NCBI GenBank assembly: GCA_003427395.1
Contig: BFEA01000914.1
Coordinates: 158,715-193,178, forward strand
Direction of reading: 5' to 3'
Length of the DNA: 34,464 nt
DNA from: Chara braunii
Lineage: Eukaryota > Streptophyta > Charophyceae > Charales > Characeae
The notes under the pieces were generated by a model. That model was not told where the DNA came from and made no database searches. It saw nothing but the letters and a program-made list of their open reading frames with translations. Below are positions 8,741-17,990 of this stretch, piece by piece (position 1 is the first letter of the stretch; every line of letters starts with the position of its first letter). A program made the translations under genes and the position numbers.

Positions 8741-8909
8741 CTTCTAGGCCGCCATAAGGAGGGCGCGGTGTATTGGAACATATTGAGTGCAAATGGTGAC
8801 CAGTGTTCTCCATCCGTGGTAACCCCAAAAAGGAGAGCCTGCAACCTCCAGGGCAAGTGGCGGCCTGTAAAATAATGCCAAGCTGCATCCCACCATCACC
8901 AGTGTCGAA

Positions 8910-9566
8910 TCACCATTGGACAGTTAAGAAGACAGTGTTCCAATGTGGCTCGTTTTCTAGGGGGGTGTCGGTGCAGTAGGAGCAAAGCGGTTTTTGTTCC
9001 GGGTCTGTCCTGTCTGTCCTGTCTGTCAGCCAATCAGGGGTGGGCAGACATCTATGAATAATTTGCCATTGGAGAGCTTTGTGGTTAGTCGGTTTCAGGT
9101 GGGAGAAGGGTGTCCATGTGAAGAAACGAAACTCTTCTTTTTTTAACGGGGAGTCCCTCTCCCATCTGCGCAGGATGCCCTCCATGACCGAGGCTGAGGT
9201 GTGTGCCGCTCTGTATCCATTTTTCACTGAGTATTGCCATGGGGTGAGTGTTGTCTTCGTCCCCAATGCCCATTCCCACTCCTCCGGGTCAAAAGGGAGG
9301 TGGGACAACGGGGTGGCAGCTTCGTATGCGTAGCAGATTTCATCTTTGTCCTCCACTACACGAATTCTGAGGAAGGCGTCCATATGTACGGATTGTCTGT
9401 CAAGTTTTGGCTGCCGACGCACAGCGGACCACCTCGCCCCTGGTAGGTCCGGGCAGAAGGCTTCAAGATCCAATGAGGCCTGTGTTATCTTGTGAATCCT
9501 GTAAATAGTCATAGAGAGAATCAAGGAATCCATATGAATGACCCAGTTTCCCTTTTGGAAGGACAT
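8910..9566 (-). pseudogene. LINE copy A zinc-binding (zf-RVT) domain
   Basis: A 218-codon frame. The first 130 residues are the linker after the reverse transcriptase. Residues about 160-205 hold the zf-RVT signature: HKALQWQIIHRCLPTPDWL, then CSYC near residue 195, then an EPHWNTVF stretch where the final Cys has been lost or shifted. DRTDRTD reflects a short CTGTC duplication. The domain is thought to help LINE reverse transcriptases bind nucleic acid. It could not work alone, as the rest of ORF2 is missing or broken. Confidence 0.8.
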
Positions 9567-9618
9567 ACCCTCTTTTTGAGTCTTTTAGGATTCTGACCCA
9601 TGCTAGCGGGATCGCCTC

Positions 9619-9891
9619 CTACATTTCGTGCATATCTTGGAGTAGATTGGAGATGGGGCCTAGTTTGGCAACCATTGCTTCCTTTGATAGCCATGTGCCT
9701 CGAATGTCATCCCATATATCTCCCATTGTGTAAATACCCCACTTTAACCACTTCCTCCATTTTGAGGTGCGTCGGAGGGAAAAGGGGTGACCCTTAGGGT
9801 CAAGAATTTGCGGGTGGCCATAGAGGGGTTGCCGCCAGATTTCCTGCCACCTCAAGGAAGCTGGTCGTTGCATTGGGTCATATTCCCTCAA
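9619..9891 (-). pseudogene. LINE copy A linker fragment
   Basis: A 90-codon frame with SLRWQEIWRQPLYGHPQIL and WGIYTMGDIWDD. A following EAIPLAWVRILKDS in another frame matches EAMPLAWLKALREG of copy B. It belongs between the RT palm/thumb region and the zinc-binding domain. Confidence 0.7.
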
Positions 9892-9979
9892 AAGTCTTAA
9901 CAGATCAGGCCAGAGGGGGTCAGTCTGGATGTCCCATTCTGCCTTTTCAGGCGGGGTAATGTTTGTATCTCTCCTGGGG

Positions 9980-10294
9980 CTAGCCGGAATGGTTCATGCC
10001 TGGTTCGTCACCCACCTGAGAGGGTGCATCGGGTGTTGCGGGCACGCGGAGGGGGGGATGACATGGTATTTGTATGTGTGCGTAGGGGGCCCATGGGATG
10101 TCGTTTCCCAAAAGCAGCCTAATCAGAATTTTGAAGGTAAGCGCTTTGATCTGCAGACCCGGGTCTATGATGCCTAACCCTCCCTTGGATCTAGGTTGGA
10201 TTAAGATGTCCCAGGCCAGCCTCTTGATGCAAGAGATATTCTCATGATCGTTCTTCCATAAATAGGCCGCTGCAGCAAGTTTCAGTCTTTGCAA
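9980..10294 (-). pseudogene. LINE copy A post-RT region
   Basis: A 104-codon frame starting QRLKLAAAAYLWKND and continuing to WDILIQPRSKGGLGIIDPGLQIKALTFKILIRLL. The KxxGGLG motif with its W..P context is a standard landmark just after the reverse transcriptase in plant LINE ORF2. Confidence 0.8.
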
Positions 10295-10385
10295 CTGCTT
10301 TTGAGTGAGCGGCTAGAAAGCAGCTTTGTGCCATATAGAGGCGAATATTGCATTGTTTAGCTCCCTTCCCACAGTGGTCATGCTT

Positions 10386-10993
10386 GACCCACCCAGAACA
10401 CCTAAGCATTCCCCCTTAACCTTACTCCAGCAAGACTCGTCACAACGGCGCCACCATCTCCGTTGCTGCTATGCCCTAATCCCATCCTACCAGCTAGCCC
10501 CATCGCCAACAAGATGTGTCGTATCCCTCCTTTTGTTAACTCACCCCTGCCTATGTGACCCCAACATAGAGGTGAAAGTTAAAGAAAAGAACCCCTGTAC
10601 CCAATCGAAGCGAGTCTCTCCACAACCAGTGCGAAAAAAGGTACTAGAACACTTGTGAATTTAGGGTTTCAGACTCCACACACCGTCCATCAATCATAAC
10701 ATTCAATTTTCAAGCGTCGAAAACAGAGATTTCATCGAACAATCACAGATTTCAAAATTGGGAACTGTTACAGGATTTAGTAACATACTTTCACAATCCA
10801 GAATCAGGAACATACTATTGTAATTATCGATTTAAGGATTACTGATTATGAAGTCATTGTGAATCAAGAGTCGAGAGATATCATTGAGTAGAATTGGAAA
10901 AATGAAGTCAAGGATCAAGAACAACCACTTAGGAATTGAAATTTCGAAAATGAGAGAAATACTATTGAAAGAAATTCGAAGTTCGTTAGGAAT
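10386..10993. other. Unassigned; AT-rich from about 10660
   Basis: There is an open frame of 110 codons on the plus strand (10326-10658), but it overlaps LINE copy A and shows no domain. The stretch 10660-10990 is AT-rich, as an intron or UTR would be. No splice or terminator signal can be fixed. Confidence 0.3.
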
Positions 10994-11401
10994 TTAACAA
11001 ACAGAAAATTCAAGTGAGAACATAGTAATCGACCTACTCAAGCCTACAGACTCGTCATCCTCAAGAAGAAAATGAGAACCATGATCTAATCCATAGAATC
11101 TTTTGAGATAGTGGGGCAAGGAGTATTGCCTATCAAACAGTTCTTGACCCCTTCCTAAAAAAACGCAAAAAACACGCATTATCCTCTCTTCAAACTCTGA
11201 ACGGACGGACCTCCAGATTTGTGAAACACACACAAACAACCACCTCCAAGTGAATGATACTGACAACCACTCAGTCAAGATCCTGACAATGTCCACCGCT
11301 TCCGCTGATTCTTCAGGAAATCTCCCACTGCCATCACCATCTTCAACTTTGTCGCCCTGGTCGCCACATGATGCAGCTCTCCTCCTTCCGCCCAAACTCA
11401 C
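10994..11401 (-). CDS. Hypothetical 135-codon open frame
   Basis: The product has a charged, glycine-rich start, then a hydrophobic and tryptophan-rich middle (LTEWLSVSFTWRWLFVCVSQIW) and a basic/aromatic end (YSLPHYLKRFYGLDHG). The mixed composition is more protein-like than its neighbours. I recognise no family. No homologue lies elsewhere in the window and no start context or intron is convincing. It could be an exon of a host gene or chance; the plus strand is also partly open here. Confidence 0.2.
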   Translation of the reverse strand: MSLGGRRRAASCGDQGDKVEDGDGSGRFPEESAEAVDIVRILTEWLSVSFTWRWLFVCVSQIWRSVRSEFEERIMRVFCVFLGRGQELFDRQYSLPHYLKRFYGLDHGSHFLLEDDESVGLSRSITMFSLEFSVC

Positions 11402-12131
11402 CTCCCACCACCTTCGTAAGAGAGGAACAACACCTCCCCTCCCCTGTTGGCCATTGTGCTAGTCAAACCCTAGCAACGACTCCTTTGCCAGCCTACGGAG
11501 GCACCAACAGGGCACCCCCCACCTCGAAACACCAAGCGGAGGGTGTCATTGCGTCCTCGCCGAACCCGCCGACGAGTTCCATGAAGGGTTCAAGCAAACA
11601 AAGGTGCTGCAAACGCAACGAGAAAAGTGAGGGGCAGAAGGAAAGGAGTTATGACGAAGGCATGCACCACGAACCGAGTTTGCTTCCTTGCCGATGTCGG
11701 AGTATGCAAGAGAGATGTGCAAAGGGCCCCACCAGATGCCGTACTTACCTCGCCATCGTATAGCCACCAAACCCTACAACTCACCATCTTCAGACAACCA
11801 GCGCCTCCCAAACCCTCATCCTCAACCCACCGATGCCATCCCGCTTGCATCCAACCCTTCCCAAACTTCCAACACCGCGACGTACCAACGTGCCTTCGCG
11901 CTTAGGGCCGCCAACGAGCCCTGGCTGTGCACCACATTCTGTGCCCTGGGGCGCAACGCTCTCGGTAGCGTTGTTACACACTAAGGAGGACGAGTTTCCT
12001 CGATCGCTGCTGGGGGGTGCCCCCCCCAAGTGTCGAAATCCGAAAGTGCCAAAGGAGGAATTTGAGAACGGGCGCCAACTACGGAGGGCGCCAACAGTTA
12101 GGAACCGGAGAACAGAGGCCCAAAAGTAAAA
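11402..12131. other. No gene supported
   Basis: Several short frames overlap on both strands (for example 11368-11763 and 11688-11984 on plus), all P/S/T-rich without a domain. Confidence 0.3.
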
Positions 12132-12182
12132 TAGCAGTCTGGTGGGTGGTAACCCGCGGACCAGGGATCGAGCCCTGACTAA
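12132..12182 (+). repeat. tRNA-like (SINE head) sequence
   Basis: TAGCAGTCTGG (from about 12134) resembles a Pol III A box. CAGGGATCGAGCCCTG further on contains a B-box-like GGATCGAGCC, with stem CAGGG/CCCTG as in a T arm. The spacing of about 30 nt is plausible. No tail or target duplication was found, so this is only a candidate SINE or tRNA relic. Confidence 0.3.
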
Positions 12183-12269
12183 GTCTGTAACAACTCTTCT
12201 ATATTACTTTGAGCCATACTTGGCCCATATACCGACCGTGGACCTATATATTACTTTGAGTGAAGTCCC

Positions 12270-12600
12270 TACGTTGCGACTTGTACGCACCCTCGTACAA
12301 GTATGATTTTTTTTGTACTCGTACGCTACTCGTACGCTAGAGGCATGTACAACTTATTTTTTTCTTTTACTTAAATTCTAATAAGAATCTGCAAATGACT
12401 CTCAACCAAATGTTGCTTGTTCTGTGCTTTTGCAGCAATTTTTTTTTTTTTTGATTTTTTTGACGACTTTTTTTTTTTTTTCCCTCTCGTACGGGGGCGT
12501 ACAAGACGTACGGTTCCCGTACAGATATTACTTGTACGTTTTGTACGAAAATGCCCCATACGTGTACGCTCGTAGTGCAGTGCTGTCCAGTACCCATATA
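12270..12600. repeat. CGTAC-rich stretch with hairpin and T runs
   Basis: CTTGTACG pairs perfectly with CGTACAAG around CACCCT (about 12279-12300). CTCGTACGCTA is repeated in tandem just after (about 12319-12341). More CGTAC words follow at 12487-12575, so the palindromic word recurs at both ends. T runs lie at about 12438-12451 and 12468-12481. It is probably a decayed inverted-repeat element. Confidence 0.5.
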
Positions 12601-12680
12601 GATGATCTACATGATAGTGATGCCAAAATGACATTGTTAATTACCATAGATCGTCTTGTCATAGAGGTTCATTTGTTTTT

Positions 12681-12869
12681 TCATATCTTCATTTTAGCAA
12701 GGGCTGGTTTGGATATCCCTTCATTGTTGGCCGTTGTTTTTTCTTCCGCTAATAGAGAAATTCCTAGAACTTTGATTGGGGTTGAGAATGATAACCAATT
12801 AATATTCGGTTGCTCTTGTGGTCTCACCCCTTGATGATGAATCCACCAACCTTGCATTTTAGTTCCCAA
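12681..12869 (-). pseudogene. LINE copy E RT: post-motif C segment
   Basis: A 62-codon frame with QGWWIHHQGVRPQEQP and STPIKVLGISLLA. It matches the GWWLHPLKE and AIRVLGVNLPALG segments of copy C and follows the catalytic motif in a shifted frame. It marks the 3' limit of copy E. Confidence 0.75.
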
Positions 12870-13130
12870 TTAATTTTCATATCCGAGAGGGGAAAAAAAT
12901 TATCCATCAGGCTTTTGATTGCATTTAGGTTTCCATGAAAGACTTCCACCATTAGGGAAAGGTCATCCGCAAGAAGAGAACAAACAAAAATGACCTCTTC
13001 TGGAAGGTGGGAAACTTGTATGCGTTTAATGTTTTTATTACTTCTTAAATTGGCAGTTAATGCTTCCATCATGATATCAAAGAGAAAAGGAGCAATAGGA
13101 TCACCTTGTCTTACCGATCTTTCGAGTTCA
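12824..13130 (-). pseudogene. LINE copy E RT motifs B and C
   Basis: Translation from 13130 down gives SVRQGDPIAPFLFDIMMEALTANL (motif B; the annotated ATG is inside it, at 13072) and then SLLADDLSLMVE (motif C, near 12960-12977). The two aspartates of the usual FADD box are kept, but the Phe is Leu. DMKINWELKCK follows, matching DMKVNRGTK of copy C. Confidence 0.85.
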
Positions 13131-13230
13131 ATTGGCGGGGTTAGTTACAATTTATCATAACCCTGGTCGTCGCATGTGAATGTATAATCTTTATATATCA
13201 TCGAAAAGGAAAACTGAAGTTGATTTTTTT

Positions 13231-13450
13231 TAGACAATTGTCCATAAAAAAACAGTTCTGATGGTCATAGGCCTTTTCAAAATCTATTAAACAAAGGTTG
13301 CATAGTGTTTGGATTATCTAGAGAGTTTAAGAAGCTCATTCACCAGAAGTATGTTATCTGTAATTATCTTCATCGAACGGTTCGCTAGTGCTTTTGTGAC
13401 CAGCTTATAGACTATTGTGAGTAATGTTATTGGTCGGTAATTTCAAATAT
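13231..13450 (-). pseudogene. LINE copy E RT fingers and motif A, with deletion
   Basis: NYRPITLLTIVYKLVTKALANR (about 13447-13380) is followed directly by DNILLVNELLK. About 20 residues that lie between them in copy C (the LLPLLSYLVHPDQLGFMP stretch) are absent. Motif A, LIDFEKAYDH, is at 13261-13290. The frame changes between parts. Confidence 0.8.
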
Positions 13451-14275
13451 TTGTCTTATCTCTTTTTTTGTATAGTAAAGTCAACACTTCTTGTGCTATT
13501 ATCTCCCCCATCTCTCCCGAGATCCAGACTGCGTGGTAGTAGCCCATGAGGTCTTGGGAGAGATGATCCCACATGACTTCCCAAACTTATTTTGGAAGGT
13601 CAACTATCCCTGGAGTTCTTTCCTCTTTCATCTTCATGAGAGCGGTCTGAATTTCTTCCTTTGTGAGAGGCATATCTAACATTGTTCGTTGTTCATCCAT
13701 TATAAATTTGGTAATTGGTTTTAGAAAATTTTCTAGCTCTCAAAATCTTTGTGTTTTGGTTGATGTTTGCATCTCGATGTGAAGAGAGATTTGTACAAGT
13801 CTCTCGCTATTCTGGTGCATTCTGTTGTCAATGTAATTAGTGTTTGTTTCGCTCTTTTGGGGATCAACTAGAGCTTCTATGGTGGATCTACCGGTTTTTG
13901 TCTTGGGCGTTGGCCATCGCGAAAAATCTGGTATCCATCACACCTTCAGTGCTGTGTTTATTTAACTTACCTCTGATTCTGATCCCTTGCCATCTATGTT
14001 ACATATGTTCTAGTAATTTGGATTCCAAGTAGTTGATTTCTTGAATTATCTCAGCTATGTCTAGATCACTTTCGTTTTCCTCTTGACGTTGTTGCAATTA
14101 TCGAAGCTGTTTTTGTAGGTGGACTTTAATTAGATGACGTTGCTCAACTAGCAATTTAGAATATTCCTCACATTTATGGCCTATGAACAACAAACTATTA
14201 TTAACCCATCATGTTGCATCTTTAATCTAGTCCTTCTGTTCTCTCCAAAAATATCAGACATTTTTTAGATATGCC
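13451..14275 (-). pseudogene. LINE copy E linker between endonuclease and RT
   Basis: There is no long open frame. Position between recognised endonuclease and RT blocks makes this the degenerate linker. A few basic, coiled-coil-like stretches seem possible in minus-strand frames, but I cannot align them. Confidence 0.5.
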
Positions 14276-14602
14276 TTAAAAATTAAAATGTTTTATATTT
14301 ATGAGGGATGTATTTAATTTATAGAATCCTCGACCTTGACCAGTTTTTTTCCTAAAGGAGAGTAATGTCACATTCATTGCATGGTCAAGGTCTGGGTAGA
14401 CGTAGGGAGGAAAGATCACTGCAATTTGCAGCACACCTTCCAGTTTCTTTGATAGAAGTATGAAATTTAGGCGTGACTTCGATACTTTTACTGTTTGGAT
14501 CTTCCTCAAGCACGTGTAGGTTCGTTTTGCAGGGTAAAGACGTCTATATGCATCAAACAGGTTTAGTGATTGGCACAAACTCTCTATTGATTGTTCATCC
14601 AC
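14276..14602 (-). pseudogene. LINE copy E endonuclease C-terminal part
   Basis: A 108-codon frame. It contains LNLFDAYRRLYPAKRTYTCLR, typical of the exonuclease/endonuclease/phosphatase fold (D.WR..P...YT), then SRLNFILLS where RLDFIL is usual (Asp to Asn), then the catalytic His context LDHAMNVTLLSF (SDH in most copies) and GRGFYKLNTSL, the hallmark that closes the domain. The loss of Asp suggests an inactive nuclease. Confidence 0.85.
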
Positions 14603-14668
14603 CTCTATGTATGATGGACATGGAAAGGGTATTTGTCATCTATCCAGTTGTTTGTTTGGGGCCGCATT

Positions 14669-14953
14669 TTAGTCCTCTGCCATTATAATTGGGATACCAA
14701 CCGGTAAACGTCCCTTCATTGACTCAAAGAAGCGTAATTTTTCCCCCGGGTCATTTGGACCATATACATTCAGTATTATTACAATTTCTATCTCTAGCAT
14801 GACCAATATCCTAGAATCTGAGGGGATCCTGATGGTCACTCCAACGCTACTTGGTTTTGGGGCATGGACCATGAACGCTTGATGGGGCCATATTTGTTTA
14901 TGTATGTGATGGTAATCACCAGTGTCCATTAGACGTATTTCTTGCAAACACAT
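14669..14953 (-). pseudogene. LINE copy E endonuclease N-terminal part
   Basis: A 94-codon frame starting CLQEIRL (the catalytic Glu), with NVYGPNDPGEKLRFFESM and PIIMAEDFN-like residues at the end. The preceding RSLNVNG, an N-terminal strand of this fold, is read at about 15060-15037 in the same direction. An APE-type nuclease nicks target DNA to prime reverse transcription. Confidence 0.88.
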
Positions 14954-15447
14954 TGCTTCAAGCCATTGTCTACCTTCCTCACCTCTGATTTGATCAAAGA
15001 TTGTCGACCATTTTTGTTACTTGGCTGAGGCCGGACCATTTACATTGAGTGATCGCAGATGAATACGTCCAACCTCTAATACGTTTTCATTCTTTGTTCC
15101 GATTGTACAACACATCTAATACACCCAACCTCTCCATTGCTTTTTACTAGTCGTTCACATTTTTAGATTTAGGGGTTTCTAGTTGACTACATTGTTAGCC
15201 AGTGTCCTGAGTCAATTTTACCTCCTTGCTCAAGTAACTTTTGTCCACTTTTCAAGAGGCAGGAAAGTAGGATTGTTACGTCAACCTCCGACCAGAAGTC
15301 CCGTGCTTTGATCTTCTATTGCTGGATTTCTTCGAACCTGGGATGAGAGAACCAGCGTAGGCTGACTGGCTTTGCTTGCTCATACTTGAGAAACACGTCT
15401 ATGGAGGACACCCTGTTTTCATCCGCTGTTAGTATGAGCAGGGCAGA

Positions 15448-15873
15448 TCACCCTGTTTGAATGATTTTGACAATCTCAGCTTTGAAACACACTTCCCCTG
15501 CCATCCTTCCTATCATTCTCACCGGTGTTGATAATCCCACCTCCCATACTCCCTCTCTCCGTTTGACTGGTAAGATTAAAATCCCTGTTTTGGAAAGCGA
15601 CAACTCTGCGAAACCATCTGCTACTAAAAGCTTTAATTTTTGTCTCTTGCTTATCATAGCTCCTTCAACAAAATCTTCCCTTTTTGCCACATATGTTGGA
15701 AGTGGGTCTATGAAGTCCACGATCTTGTATTGTTGACCGAAGTCAAGATGTGTCTCAATTCTACCCAGTAAAAATCTCTCATCTGTTTGTCTCTTTTTTC
15801 TCCTGGCCCTATTTTCTTCGACAACCGTGGATAAATTTTGACGTTGGAATAGTCCCATTGCAATTTTTTCCAC
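15448..15873 (-). pseudogene. LINE copy E ORF1-like frame
   Basis: A 141-codon frame lies just upstream of the endonuclease start, the usual place of ORF1. It has a basic start (ARRKKRQTDERF) and a mixed alpha/beta body (YKIVDFIDPLPTY, KLKLLVADGFAEL). An overlapping frame (15708-15947) holds WDYSNVKIYPRLSKK. I see no CCHC knuckle. The assignment as ORF1 rests on position and strand. Confidence 0.45.
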
Positions 15874-16282
15874 CCGTCCGTCTTGCGCTTATCTTGTTCG
15901 AACAGACAGAGTATTGTAAATATTGTTGGAGTCACCGGTTGAATCATGACAAATTCATGTGTGGCCTCCGGACTATCTTTAATAAACTTGAAATGTTTGC
16001 AAATTCATTTAAATTTGTCGTTTACAGACCTGTACGCACAGTCATCATAGAAGATCCCAATTGAGCCAATTTGTTTGCAGGGTATGATTTTATCAATGTC
16101 TTTCTTCCCCCCTAATCTACTACCTTATGTTCCAAGGGGAGGAGGTAGAGGGTGAGGAAATAAGCCCGTGCAGAGGTCAAATTTCTCATGGGAACTTTAA
16201 GCCCATCCACTGGCAGACCAGTATCACTGACTGGCGATCTTGGAATAATTAGAGTCTTTCCTTCCAGGGTCTCTCTTACACG

Positions 16283-16845
16283 TTGCGTTCACGAGGATTG
16301 ACCTGCTGTTTGCGGTGTTTGTGTGATTGGACGTGTCTGTTTGTCTCCCTCCATTTTCTTTTCTACTTCTGTTGGCATTTCGCCTTCTCCTTCCCCCATT
16401 ATCAAGTCCAGAGACGGGGGAATCGCCCGCTTCTGTTTTGTTGCCAAAGGTTTTTCAATTACTGCTTCCTTCCCTTCCATACTCATTTGTGTCTGCATGG
16501 ACTGATTCTTCTGACAGAGAATGGAGAACTGGATGGGTGGGAGAGGGGAGGGGAGAGGAGGGAGGAGCCTGATGTGTTACCGCATTCATTGTCGGCAGGT
16601 CTCGAGATTTGTTCTTTATCCACTATCTGTGCGGGATCAATCTGCATTGCGGCAGCATTGCCTTCGACTTCTGAACTTAGGGATGTTCTGATTTTGTTTG
16701 TAATGGAGGCTATTGGTTGTGCATATGGAACGGGCCCCAACTGTCTAAACATGTTATGACGCATCGCACCTTGAAAGAAGAGGAAGGGCCCCGTTTCTTT
16801 CATCTTTGCGTAACCAAGCCTCATCTCTATCTTTGAAGGCTGCAT
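16283..16845 (-). pseudogene. Probable N-terminal ORF1 fragments of LINE copy E
   Basis: Two frames run in the right direction: 16483-16845 (IASITNKIRTSLSSEVEGNAAAMQIDPAQIVDK) and 16289-16498 (acidic and charged, EGEGEMPTEVEKKMEGDK). Low-complexity charged stretches suit a LINE ORF1 N-terminus, but no domain proves it. The plus-strand frames here are overlapping shadows. Confidence 0.3.
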
Positions 16846-17040
16846 ACAATATCCGAGTCACAAAACTAATATAGCAATGACCTTTCCTTCCTTTTTTAGA
16901 TTTTTTTTTTTTTTTAATAATAATTTTCGAAGGATTATCTATGAGCAGAGGAAACAAGATCGTAGCCTTTTGAAGAGGCGAGATCGAGAGGGTGGGCGTG
17001 GTGGTTGGAATAGAAGAGAGGGGGGAATAAAGTGCGTGGG

Positions 17041-17127
17041 GGAGAGAGAGAGAGAGANNNNNNNNNNNNNNNNNNNNNNNNNNNNNNNNNNNNNNNNNNN
17101 NNNNNNNNNNNNNNNNNNNNNNNNNNN

Positions 17128-17176
<49 letters not shown>
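17041..17176. repeat. GA microsatellite with assembly gap
   Basis: GA runs lie on both sides of 70 N bases (17058-17127). The true length is unknown. The flanks (16980-17400) are purine-rich on the plus strand. Confidence 0.95.
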
Positions 17177-17183
<7 letters not shown>

Positions 17184-17817
17184 GGAGAGCGGGCGAGAAG
17201 GAGAAGAACGGAGAGAGGGAGAAAGGGATAGGGAGGGAGGGGGATGGTCAGTGAAAAGGCACTGAAGAAATTGTAAGCTTTGGGAACGAGCACTATCACC
17301 AGGTCGGGGGAGGAAATTGAAGAGGGAAGAAGAGAATGGAGAGGATGGCGAATGAAGGGGAGAGAGGGGGGGACAGGCCCGGACAAGGTGAAGGAGGGAT
17401 TTGGCACTAAATTTGTTTGGGAGACCATTGTCGGTAGTACATTTAATTATTAAATTATTTATAGACGAACGTGAATCATTTTTTCGGTTTGATTGCTACC
17501 TTAGTCCTGCACCGGGTATTCATACCTTTCAGATTTCCTAATTGTGATCTTTCTCTGTGATTTTGTTGGTTTTTTATTTTTTTATTGGCGCTTGCCTTTC
17601 GTTTTGTGAACTGGAGGCAGTGGGGTGTGTCCAAGGGGATAGGATGGGGAAGAAAAGAAGGGGTTTGAAGAGTAAGGGATGCACCACTACTTGGATGCCT
17701 TTTTTAACCCAACCTTCATAGAATCCACTGGTGTCTGACCCAATTGACTTCTCGTCCAGGGTTCGAGTGACTATGCAACTCTCCTTCCTCTCCAGGTTGA
17801 AAACCACATCTTCCCCC
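17177..17817. other. Purine-rich then AT-rich, no gene
   Basis: It is purine-rich to about 17400, then AT-rich (17440-17580). A minus frame of 77 codons (17574-17807) shows no domain. The 18-mer TTGAAAACCACATCTTCC (17797-17814) recurs at 26936-26953. Confidence 0.3.
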
Positions 17818-17990
17818 TTTTTTTTTTTTTTTTAAGAAAGGCCCTTGCGATATCCCTCTATCCTGGCGGTGATAAGAGAACCGTCAGAATTTAGGGTTTA
17901 TCTGTCGGGCTGCTCCATCTATGGGTGGGGAGCGGCATCTGCTGGAAACCGGGTCCATCGTCCCATTGATACATCATGAAGCACTGAGAT
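17818..17990 (-). mobile_element. LINE 3' tail, minus strand
   Basis: A T run (about 17818-17834) is the reverse of a poly(A) tail. To its right come CCATCTATGGGTGGGGAGCGGCATCT and the stem-loop GCTGGA/TCCATC around AACCGGG-type loop residues (17941-17959). It matches the tails at 6997, 30533 and 32610 by eye. Only a short 3' end inserted or survived. Confidence 0.7.

Larger units (their letters stand above)
8441..10385 (-). mobile_element. LINE copy A, 5'-truncated ORF2 3' half
   Basis: Reading from 10385 down, the order is: a post-RT region (ELNNAIFASIWHKAAF, stop, PLTQKQLQRLKLAAAAYLW), the RSKGGLGIIDP motif, a linker, a zinc-binding domain (8910-9566), and the C-terminal tail ending in LCNLDTNHSLEW. 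This is the standard order after the reverse transcriptase in plant L1-type LINEs. Several stops and frameshifts make it a pseudogene. It is clearly the same family as copy B (24997-26940), which shares ARWSA, VVEDKDE, LSHL.F and WERDSPLK in order. No RT catalytic motif is present; the left end near 8440 has no visible A-tail. Confidence 0.88.
12681..16845 (-). mobile_element. LINE copy E: ORF1 plus ORF2 (endonuclease, reverse transcriptase)
   Basis: This is the most complete LINE here, about 4.2 kb. From right to left on the minus strand: ORF1-like frames (16845-15448), endonuclease (about 15060-14276), linker, and reverse transcriptase (about 13450-12681). It stops after the IKVLGI segment, so the thumb end, zinc-binding domain and 3' tail are missing. 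Frameshifts and stops break every domain. L1-type elements encode an ORF1 RNA-binding protein, and ORF2 nicks DNA and copies the RNA at the nick. GA-rich DNA lies on its 5' side. Confidence 0.85.
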
